The notes under the pieces were generated by a model. That model made no database searches. It was given only the letters and a program-made list of their open reading frames with translations, and was not told the origin of the DNA. Positions 1-9,659 of a stretch of 64,000 nucleotides of DNA are shown here, in pieces. Each line of letters begins with the position of its first letter. The stretch's first letter is position 1. A program made the translations under genes and the position numbers. This stretch comes from Mesorhizobium loti (lineage in GTDB: Bacteria > Pseudomonadota > Alphaproteobacteria > Rhizobiales > Rhizobiaceae), in contig CP050293.1 in NCBI GenBank assembly GCA_014189435.1, positions 5,399,001-5,463,000 on the forward strand. The letters are read 5' to 3'.

Positions 1-821
1 GAATTGACGACGATGGCGTTCTCGAAAGCCTCTCTCGTCATGATATCGGACGGCTTCAAATCCTCATGCACCATCTCGACGATGCGTTTTCCGGTCTCAT
101 AGGAAATCTGGCCACGCTCGCGGTAGGGCGCGGGAATGGCGGCCGAGCCAGGCAGCTGCATGCCGAGCGCCTCGGCCAGCGAGTTCATGGTGGTGGCGGT
201 GCCCATGGTGTTGCAATAGCCGGTGGACGGCGCCGACGAGGCGACGATGTCCATGAACTCGTCATAGCCGATCTCGCCGGCCGAAAGGCGCTGGCGCGAT
301 TCCCAGACGATGGTGCCGGAGCCGGTGCGCTTGCCCTTGTGCCAGCCATTGAGCATCGGGCCGACCGACAGCGCAATGGCCGGAATGTTGACCGTGGCCG
401 CCGCCATCAGCAGCGCCGGCGTCGTCTTGTCGCAACCGATGGTCAGCACGACGCCATCGAGCGGATAGCCGTACAGCACCTCGACCAGGCTGAGATAGGC
501 AAGGTTGCGGTCGAGTGCCGCGGTCGGGCGCTTGCCGGTCTCCTGGATCGGATGGCAAGGGAATTCGAACGGAATGCCGCCCATCGAAACAATGCCTTCG
601 CGCACGCGCTTGGCCAGTTCGATATGGTGGCGGTTGCAAGGTGAGAGATCGGAGCCGGTCTGGGCGATGCCGATCAGCGGTTTGCCGGACATCAGTTCGG
701 CGCGCGTCAGGCCGTAATTCAGGTAGCGCTCGAGATAGAGCGCCGTCATGCCCGGATTGTCGGGATTGTCGAACCACTCCTGCGAGCGAAACATTTTCTT
801 CCTGGTGGGGGCGCCTGCCAT
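1..821 (-). CDS. IlvD/Edd-family sugar-acid dehydratase (L-arabonate dehydratase-like), 3' end outside window
   Basis: Only the N-terminal 273 residues are in the window; the gene runs off the left edge. The protein starts [20 protein letters not shown] and resembles the L-arabonate/sugar-acid branch of the IlvD/Edd dehydratases rather than IlvD itself, a typical IlvD copy being present at 37639-39483. Cysteines at about residues 62, 130 (in IGCDKTTP) and 203 (in GYCNTMGTA) match the Fe-S ligands of the family, and the lysine after Cys130 is the position carbamylated in it. Such enzymes dehydrate aldonic acids to 2-keto-3-deoxy acids. The ATG has a GGAG just upstream, and a GntR-type palindrome lies 13 nt before the start. 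The exact substrate (arabonate, xylonate, fuconate) cannot be told from this fragment. Confidence 0.85.
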   Translation of the reverse strand, partial: MAGAPTRKKMFRSQEWFDNPDNPGMTALYLERYLNYGLTRAELMSGKPLIGIAQTGSDLSPCNRHHIELAKRVREGIVSMGGIPFEFPCHPIQETGKRPTAALDRNLAYLSLVEVLYGYPLDGVVLTIGCDKTTPALLMAAATVNIPAIALSVGPMLNGWHKGKRTGSGTIVWESRQRLSAGEIGYDEFMDIVASSAPSTGYCNTMGTATTMNSLAEALGMQLPGSAAIPAPYRERGQISYETGKRIVEMVHEDLKPSDIMTREAFENAIVVN

Positions 822-833
822 CGTGGTCTCCGT

Positions 834-848
834 ATTTGTAAGACAAAT
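834..848. promoter_or_regulatory. Palindromic operator candidate, FadR/GntR type
   Basis: ATTTGTAAGACAAAT has perfect 6-bp arms around a 3-nt centre and contains TTGTnnnACAA, the pattern bound by FadR-subfamily (FCD) GntR regulators. It lies just upstream of the dehydratase start at 821, in the gap shared with the divergent CoxG-like gene. Regulators of this type commonly control sugar-acid genes. No such regulator gene is in the window, so the link is inferred. Confidence 0.5.
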
Positions 849-967
849 CGATATGGCAACGCGCGTAAGCAGGCAAGAGGGCGTGCGGTCGCAACCGGAC
901 TTTGGTGTGATAGACACGCACCCAGCCGTGCGTTAGGGCTTCAGGCAGTCTTGTCCGGGAGGTTTTC

Positions 968-1420
968 ATGGCTTTGGTGATCGAAGGCGAGGAGCGCATT
1001 GCCGCACCCCTGCAAAAAGTGTGGGAAGCGCTGAACGATCCCGAGGTCTTGAAGGCGACCATCCCCGGCTGCCAGAGCCTGGAGATGAAGTCGCCGACCG
1101 AAATGGCGGCGACCGTGGTGGTCAAGATCGGGCCGATCAAGGCGACATTCAACGGCGAGGTGACGCTGAAGAACCTGAAGCCGCCGCATTCCTACACCAT
1201 CCAGGGCGAAGGCAAGGGCGGCATTGCCGGCTTCGCCAAGGGCGGCGCCGACGTGACACTGACCGAAGATGGACCGGATGCCACGGTGTTGAAATACGCC
1301 GCCAAGGCCGATGTCGGCGGCAAGATCGCCCAGCTTGGCAGCCGGCTGATCGAATCGACCTCGAAGAAACTGGCCGGACAGTTTTTTTCGTCGTTTGGCG
1401 AAAAGGTCGGCGCGGCTTAG
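968..1420 (+). CDS. CoxG-like SRPBCC-fold protein (carbon monoxide dehydrogenase subunit G family)
   Basis: 150 residues covering one START/SRPBCC (CoxG) domain, beginning MALVIEGEERIAAPLQKVWE, the usual opening strand and first helix. Members bind hydrophobic ligands or help membrane anchoring of molybdenum CO/xanthine dehydrogenase-type enzymes. No cox, xdh or other molybdenum hydroxylase gene is adjacent, so it stands alone here. The ATG follows GGGAGG closely. It is transcribed divergently from the sugar-acid dehydratase and ends just before a large inverted repeat. The family call is secure; the role is unknown. Confidence 0.8.
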   Translation: MALVIEGEERIAAPLQKVWEALNDPEVLKATIPGCQSLEMKSPTEMAATVVVKIGPIKATFNGEVTLKNLKPPHSYTIQGEGKGGIAGFAKGGADVTLTEDGPDATVLKYAAKADVGGKIAQLGSRLIESTSKKLAGQFFSSFGEKVGAA

Positions 1421-1461
1421 GTTGAGCCTCGCTTGAGCGGTGCCCGGTTTATCCAGCGCCA

Positions 1462-1641
1462 GCGCCGCCCCTCATTGTCCTGCCGGACATTTCTCCCCGT
1501 ATAGTGACGGGGAGAAAGACGCCATGTCCGACGATTTCGCCAATTTTCAGCGACGCAGGAAAAACGGCGAAGTCGCGACAGCTCCCTTCTCCCCGTCACT
1601 ATACGGGGAGAAGGTGCCGGCAGGCGGATGAGGGGCAGCGC
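1462..1641. repeat. Long inverted repeat built from two copies of a palindromic element
   Basis: Two arms of about 54 bp in opposite orientation flank a spacer of about 70 bp. Each arm carries a hairpin, TTCTCCCCGT then ATAGTG then ACGGGGAGAA at 1491-1516, with the reverse orientation at 1587-1612, where the loop reads CACTAT. Outside the hairpins, CCCCTCAT and CTGCCGG blocks also match in inverted orientation. It sits between convergent genes and could act as a bidirectional terminator. The same hairpin stem recurs at 15359-15386. Confidence 0.85.
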
Positions 1642-1655
1642 AGACCGAACGAAGA

Positions 1656-2852
<1,197 letters not shown>

Positions 2853-2945
2853 CGCAATTTTCCTTGGGTTCGTCTGCGGCTCACATAGTGCAGATCGAAG
2901 GCGACTCCAAGCGCCGTGGTGCCCGCGTCACCTCATCAGGCCCGA

Positions 2946-5141
2946 TCAAAGGCCAACTTCGCACAGCTGATAAGGACGTGGCGTCGCGCCCACCCAGGCT
3001 TCATAGGTTCGGCAGCTTGCCGCGTGGAGGGCAAGACCATAACGCGCAATGATCGTATCCGATCGCTGAATGGTCCCGAGATCGGCTTCAGCCAAACTCA
3101 TACCGCCTGGAGGCAACGCCACCAGGCGACAATTCCCCGTGTTCGAGGCTTCGTCCACCCGCAAGTGCTTGCTGACGCGTTGCAGCAGCGCTGACAGCTC
3201 GCGGCAGGGCCACCCCGACACAGACAACGTCAAGGGCGCAAGGATGTCGTTCATCTGCGCTGCACGCACTGCCCCTTCGTCAGTGTGGGCTGGCATCACG
3301 GCCCACGCCTTGCCACCTGACCGCTCGACGATTTCACGGACACGCGCACCGTATGCTGGTCCTTCCGGAAAGTTCGTCCCTAGGCCAACGGCCGCCATCG
3401 CAGGCGGAAAAAAGGGGACCATCCAGCCATTTGGCTCCTCCTCCGCAACGAGCAATAGTGTCCCCGATACCGGGAGGTCTGGTACCACAACGCGAAACGC
3501 CTGTGTGTCCCACGCTTGGTGACCCCATGAGCGGGTATCAACCAGTGCGTAGGTCGCGACCAGGGCGAGCGTTACAGCAGCGACCCGTTTCGCCATGTCG
3601 CCGCTGAGGAGCTTGTGCACCACAATCCAAACGACCAGAGGCGCAAGCATCTCCATCGAGACGGCATAACGGTAGATGCTAAAAGTCGCCATCCAGATCA
3701 CGAAGGCCAAGCTCACGAACAACACGACTAAGCGTTCAGGAACCGACAGCATCAGGCTGGATTTGCGCATGGCGGCGGCACCGACCCACAAAACCATCAG
3801 AAGCCACAAAACCGGCCAGACAAATGGTCGCATTGCCAGTTCACCGACACGGGTGGCGTCGGTGACCATTGCAAAGGGGAACAGCAGCGCTTCCCAAATG
3901 CTTTTCGGCAACCATCGCGTGTCCGCAATCGCGATTGGCGCAGCCAGTGGCGAACCAAGCCAGGCATTGAATTGCGGGAACAGCGGATTTCCAAAGACCC
4001 GCAGCAACGTGGCGAACCAATAGCCGGCTGTCGTCGCAATTCCCCCGAGGACACCCAAGCCAAAAGCGAAGGCAAGGACTGGCCGCCGCAGCCATGGTGC
4101 CGGAAGAGCCAAGAGGGCCAAGCACAGGGCGACGGCAAATACCGCGTTGGTGAGTTTCAGTCCAACGCCAGCACCCATCAGCAGTCCCCCCGCTGCTACT
4201 GATATGACACCCCGCCAACCGGCCTCCACAACATGTCGCAACTGCCACATAATGAGCGCAAGAGCGCACAGCACAAACACTGCGGTCGTGTTGTCGCCCA
4301 TGCTATTGCCCAATTCCGACAGGAATGCCGGCCCCATGCATCCGGCCAGCGAAAGCAGGATTGAGGTGGCATCGTCAGGCTTGCCGGAGCTGCCAAGCAC
4401 AACACGAACAATGCAAAGTAGCAGCACAAAATTGAGACCGTGGATGGCGCCCATGACAAAGCCTGCCACCATCGCTGGCGCGTGCGTCACCATCGCGTAG
4501 TATGGTAGATCGAGCAGGGGATTGAAGTAGCTCTGGAACTGCGCTGCGGCCAAGTCCAAGCCGATACGCTCGCCCAGCAGCGCGTAAGGATTGTAGAAGT
4601 GATAGTTGAGCAAGTCCCAGTTGCTGTCTTGCCCCAGCAGCAGCGCGATCATCCCACCCAGGAGGGGCGCGAGCCACATCGCACGCGTCGCCGCATGAGG
4701 GTGGCTGAGCGCGCGGTTTAAGCCGCCGATCCACGACCGAAACAACCCTCGGCGTGCGGTTTGCGAGCGATCCCGGAACACCCAGGATCGAGCCGACAGG
4801 AAATTCAAGACTGTTCCAATGCCAGTGCCCGCGACCAAGCCTAATATCGGCGGCCACCTTGTCATGATGAAAGCGCCATAGACTGCGTAGTTGGCAGCAC
4901 CACCAAACGTCATCGCCGCAAGGTAACGCAGGCCCTCGCGCCACAAAGGCTCGCCGGGCTGTACCGCAAAAGTCTTGCGACGATTAAGTTGCCAAGTCAC
5001 AAATACTGCGGTCAGGAATGAAAATGCCCGGCTGGCGAAGGGGCCGAGACCAAAGGCAAGCAGCAGATATAGTACACCGGCATCCGCGGCAAAGCCAACA
5101 ACCCCAACAATGGCGAACCAGCCGATCTGCTTATGGATCAT
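2946..5141 (-). CDS. GtrA-domain fusion to a large polytopic membrane protein (GT-C-like)
   Basis: 731 residues from the ATG at 5141. Residues 1 to about 125 form a four-helix GtrA-like domain (GVVGFAADAGVLYLLLAF, then NFLSARSWVFRD), the kind that moves polyprenyl-phosphate-linked sugars. It is followed by about ten more membrane helices opening with a loop rich in aromatics and acids (DSNWDLLNYHFYNPYALL), as in GT-C-type glycosyltransferases, then a soluble C-terminal tail. The start overlaps the upstream glycosyltransferase stop as ATGA, so translation is coupled. Upstream in-frame codons would add an unlikely Arg/Cys-rich leader. Likely role: using a lipid-linked sugar made by the partner to glycosylate an envelope component. 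The substrate is unknown. Codon use is AT-richer than neighbours. Confidence 0.75.
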   Translation of the reverse strand: MIHKQIGWFAIVGVVGFAADAGVLYLLLAFGLGPFASRAFSFLTAVFVTWQLNRRKTFAVQPGEPLWREGLRYLAAMTFGGAANYAVYGAFIMTRWPPILGLVAGTGIGTVLNFLSARSWVFRDRSQTARRGLFRSWIGGLNRALSHPHAATRAMWLAPLLGGMIALLLGQDSNWDLLNYHFYNPYALLGERIGLDLAAAQFQSYFNPLLDLPYYAMVTHAPAMVAGFVMGAIHGLNFVLLLCIVRVVLGSSGKPDDATSILLSLAGCMGPAFLSELGNSMGDNTTAVFVLCALALIMWQLRHVVEAGWRGVISVAAGGLLMGAGVGLKLTNAVFAVALCLALLALPAPWLRRPVLAFAFGLGVLGGIATTAGYWFATLLRVFGNPLFPQFNAWLGSPLAAPIAIADTRWLPKSIWEALLFPFAMVTDATRVGELAMRPFVWPVLWLLMVLWVGAAAMRKSSLMLSVPERLVVLFVSLAFVIWMATFSIYRYAVSMEMLAPLVVWIVVHKLLSGDMAKRVAAVTLALVATYALVDTRSWGHQAWDTQAFRVVVPDLPVSGTLLLVAEEEPNGWMVPFFPPAMAAVGLGTNFPEGPAYGARVREIVERSGGKAWAVMPAHTDEGAVRAAQMNDILAPLTLSVSGWPCRELSALLQRVSKHLRVDEASNTGNCRLVALPPGGMSLAEADLGTIQRSDTIIARYGLALHAASCRTYEAWVGATPRPYQLCEVGL

Positions 5142-6100
5142 GGTACCGGCGACCGCAGTGCGCCAATTCCGGGGATCCTCAGATAGGCTATCGTCTTGAC
5201 CTCGGTTCGACCCCGCGTAACGGTGTCGAGAACAAGCCCGCATGCGAATAGAATTCCGCCCAACAGAACAAGCGCAACGCAAAGCAGCGCTGTAGGCTGC
5301 CGGGGTACCAGTCCCGTCTCGGCATATGTCTCCAATAGCGGGACAGCCAGGACGATCGCCAACAATGTTGTCGCGACGGAACCCAGTGAAAAGAAAATAA
5401 GCGGCTTCTCTGCCTTAAACAGTCTCACTATCGTTGTCAGGATGCGAATTCCATCACGATACGTCCGAAGCTTGCTCTGTGAACCCTTCGGGCGAGCACC
5501 ATAGGCCGTGACCATCTCCGCCACCGGCATGCGTAGCTCGAGAGCGTGGACCGTCAATTCTGTTTCGATCTCAAAGCCCGTGGAATGTGCTGGAAAAGAT
5601 TTCACATATCTGCGGGAAAACACGCGATAGCCTGACAGCATATCCGAAAACGTTCTGCCGAACAGTACCGCCACACAGCGGGTTAGCATCCGGTTGCCGA
5701 AGCGGTGGCCGAAGCGATAGGCTTCGCTGCCCTGGGGCAGTTCACTGGTCCGAATGCCGACCACCATGTCGAGCCGCTCCGAAAGCAAGCGATCGATCAT
5801 GCGCGGAGCATCGGCAATGCTGTACGTGGCATCGCCGTCCGTCATTACATAGACATCGGCTTCGATGTCGGCGAACATCCGCCGCACCACGTTGCCTTTG
5901 CCTGGCATAGGCACCGTCAGGACCTGGGCACCCGCTGCGGCTGCAATTCGCCCAGTGTCGTCGGATGAGTTGTTGTCAAACACAAAAATGTTTGCTGCCG
6001 GCAAATAAAGGCGAAAGTCGGCAATCACCTGCGCGATTGTGGCCGCCTCGTTGTAGCAGGGCAGGATAACTGCAATGCGGGGCGTCAATAAATCACTCAT
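5138..6100 (-). CDS. Family 2 glycosyltransferase, polyprenyl-phosphate sugar synthase type (GtrB/DPM-like)
   Basis: 320 residues. The N-terminal GT-A domain has IAVILPCYNEAATI, the DNNSSDDT nucleotide-binding loop and TDGDATY (the DxD motif). Two hydrophobic helices near the C-terminus (about 230-255 and 265-295) anchor it to the inner membrane. This matches GtrB and dolichyl-phosphate-mannose-synthase-like enzymes that charge polyprenyl phosphate with a sugar. The downstream GtrA-fusion gene is translationally coupled, supporting a make-and-flip pair. I chose ATG 6100; an in-frame TTG at 6118 would add six residues. Neither has a strong Shine-Dalgarno sequence. Confidence 0.85.
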   Translation of the reverse strand: MSDLLTPRIAVILPCYNEAATIAQVIADFRLYLPAANIFVFDNNSSDDTGRIAAAAGAQVLTVPMPGKGNVVRRMFADIEADVYVMTDGDATYSIADAPRMIDRLLSERLDMVVGIRTSELPQGSEAYRFGHRFGNRMLTRCVAVLFGRTFSDMLSGYRVFSRRYVKSFPAHSTGFEIETELTVHALELRMPVAEMVTAYGARPKGSQSKLRTYRDGIRILTTIVRLFKAEKPLIFFSLGSVATTLLAIVLAVPLLETYAETGLVPRQPTALLCVALVLLGGILFACGLVLDTVTRGRTEVKTIAYLRIPGIGALRSPVP

Positions 6101-6582
6101 AGGGATTTGCAACGACAAGCTCTATTCTTTTGGTAATTTACGACACAATTGCTGGGGCAATCTGTAGCGACGGACAATGTCATGGAAGCCGAACCAAAGG
6201 CAGGAAGCTTCCGATGTATAGCGCGAATTCACGGTTTCGCAACTTCGAGGATCGTGTCCCACAGCGGCGTCCGTCGACGCGCCAAACCTTCAGTTCCATC
6301 AGTCGTTCGGCGGCCGATCATTTCCAGGATATCGACGTTGGGACTCTTCTCCACGAGATTGCGCCGGTGCATCATGTCATCAGCCGTCCTTCCGGGGTCG
6401 AGCTGGTGTTCAATCGGACTCTTACCGGAAGCACCTATGACCACCGCAAGGCCGCTCGCTCGCTACAGCGCCGTGCAGGTGGCTTGCCTGCCGCCGAACT
6501 AGATCACGTCCGGGACACGAACATCCCAATAACAGCGACAATGCAAATCATTCTCATCAAATAGCAGTAGGCCGCCCTCTTC
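6101..6582. other. 482-bp AT-richer stretch without a convincing gene
   Basis: Lies between the glycosyltransferase and fdsR. Open frames exist on both strands (for example 6130-6564 plus and 6229-6444 minus), but neither gives a protein I recognise, and neither has a clear ribosome binding site. It may hold degenerate remnants at the edge of the glycosyltransferase islet plus the promoters for the two flanking divergent genes. Confidence 0.5.
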
Positions 6583-7482
6583 ATGATCGACAAGCTGGAA
6601 TTCTTCATCGCGCTCGCCAGGGAGGAGCATTTCGGCCGGGCAGCGGAGGTGTGCGGCGTGACCCAGCCGACGCTGTCGGCCGGCATCAAGCAGCTGGAGG
6701 GCCAGCTTGGCGTCATGCTGGTTCTGCGCGGCTCGCGCTTCCAGGGGCTGACGCCGGAGGGCAAGCAGGTGCTGGTGTGGGCGCGCCGCATCGTCGGCGA
6801 CACCCGCTCCATGCGCGAAGAGATGCGCGCGGCGCGCCATGGCCTTTCCGGCCGCATCCGCATCGCCGCCATACCGACCGCTCTGGCCATGGTGGCGCGG
6901 CTGACGACACCGTTTCGGGCAAAGCATCCCGGCGTCACCTTCTCGGTGCTGTCGCGGACCTCGATCGAGGTGCTGTCGCTGCTCGGCAATTTCGACATCG
7001 ATGCCGGCATCACCTATCTCGACAACGAGCCGCTGGGGCGGGTGACCAGCGTGCCGCTCTATGACGAGCGCTACCAACTGATCACAGCGATGGGAAATCC
7101 CTATTCCGATCGCGACAAAGTGACATGGGCGGAGCTCTCAAGCCTGCCGCTGTGCCTGTTGACGCCGGACATGCAGAACCGCCGCATCATCGACCAGCAT
7201 CTGGCCGAAGCCGGCGTACAGGTGCGGCCGACGCTGGAATCCAATTCGATGATCGTGCTGTTTTCCCACATCCGCACCGGCAAATGGTCCTCGATCATGC
7301 CACTCAACCTTGCGGAAACATTCGGCTTTTCCGAACCGATACGAGCCATTCCAATCGTCGAACCGGATGCCAGCCACACGGTCGGCCTGGTGGCGGCGCC
7401 GCGCGAACCGCACACGCCGCTGGTCTCGGCGCTGCTGGACGAGGCAATGGCGCTGGCGGACGATTTCCACGCCCATCGCTGA
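6583..7482 (+). CDS. fdsR: LysR-type regulator of the formate dehydrogenase operon
   Basis: 299 residues. The N-terminal winged helix-turn-helix (MIDKLEFFIALAREEHFGRA, then CGVTQPTLSAGIKQLE) is followed by a periplasmic-binding-protein-like effector domain from about residue 90. The gene lies immediately upstream of fdsG on the same strand, the usual place for FdsR in fds loci of alpha- and betaproteobacteria, where it responds to formate. The 134-bp gap to fdsG holds two GATA/TATC palindromes suited to a LysR tetramer. Symbol assigned from context. Confidence 0.85.
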   Translation: MIDKLEFFIALAREEHFGRAAEVCGVTQPTLSAGIKQLEGQLGVMLVLRGSRFQGLTPEGKQVLVWARRIVGDTRSMREEMRAARHGLSGRIRIAAIPTALAMVARLTTPFRAKHPGVTFSVLSRTSIEVLSLLGNFDIDAGITYLDNEPLGRVTSVPLYDERYQLITAMGNPYSDRDKVTWAELSSLPLCLLTPDMQNRRIIDQHLAEAGVQVRPTLESNSMIVLFSHIRTGKWSSIMPLNLAETFGFSEPIRAIPIVEPDASHTVGLVAAPREPHTPLVSALLDEAMALADDFHAHR

Positions 7483-7508
7483 TATAGAAATGGGAACCGA
7501 TGAGGTTT

Positions 7509-7525
7509 GATAGAAAATTTCTATC
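7509..7525. promoter_or_regulatory. Palindrome, likely FdsR operator site 1
   Basis: GATAGAAAATTTCTATC: 8-bp perfect arms around a single central A, 26 bp after the fdsR stop and 92 bp before fdsG. Size and position fit a LysR recognition site. Confidence 0.55.
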
Positions 7526-7583
7526 GATCAACGAAACAGCTTTATTGATTTCGCGGGTTTCCTCTGATTTTGTAAAGACTTAG

Positions 7584-7599
7584 CGATAAAAAGCTATCG
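7584..7599. promoter_or_regulatory. Second GATA/TATC palindrome, likely FdsR activation site
   Basis: CGATAAAAAGCTATCG has 5-bp arms and a 6-nt centre and shares GATA/TATC ends with the site at 7509-7525. It sits 18 bp before the fdsG start, close to the expected core promoter or leader. Confidence 0.4.
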
Positions 7600-7616
7600 A
7601 CCAGGGAGGGCGCTGC

Positions 7617-8092
7617 GTGACGATGCAGCCTGCAAGTACCGAGATCACGTCGCGCACGGCCGCGATCATCCAGGAGCTGAAAGGCCTTGAAGGCCCGCTG
7701 CTGCCGATCCTTCACGGCATCCAGGAAGAGTTCGGCCATGTGCCCAAGGATGCACTGCCGGTCATCGCCGAGGCGTTGAACATTTCCAGGGCCGAGGTGC
7801 ACGGCGTCGTCAGTTTCTATCACGATTACCGCAGCCATCCGGCGGGCCGGCATGTGCTGAAGCTCTGCCAGGCTGAATCCTGCCAGTCGATGGGTTCGGA
7901 CGCCATCGCCGCCAAACTGAAGCAGTTGCTGGGCATCGGCCTTCATGAGACGACCCGCGATGGTTCGGTGACGCTGGAGCCGGTCTATTGCCTCGGCCTG
8001 TGCGCCTGTTCGCCCGCCGCAATGCTCGATGGCCAGGTGATCGGGCGGCTCGACGATGAAAAGCTCGATGAGATCGTTGCCGAGGTGCGCTC

Positions 8093-8096
<4 letters not shown>
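7617..8096 (+). CDS. fdsG: NAD-dependent formate dehydrogenase, gamma subunit (NuoE-like)
   Basis: 159 residues, a thioredoxin-fold [2Fe-2S] protein like NuoE. Cluster ligands are visible as Cys84 and Cys89 (CQAESC) and Cys125 and Cys129 (CLGLC). It passes electrons between FdsB and FdsA in the cytosolic FdsABG complex. I chose GTG 7617 because AGGGAGGG lies 7 nt upstream; ATG 7623 would be 13 nt from it. The gene overlaps fdsB as ATGA, so the two are translationally coupled. Confidence 0.93.
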
Positions 8097-9649
<1,553 letters not shown>

Positions 9650-9659
9650 GAGCTGGCAG

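Noticed and set aside
6229..6444. 71-codon minus-strand frame considered as the remnant of a nucleotide-sugar epimerase
   Set aside because: Only vague resemblance and no conserved motif; not supportable.
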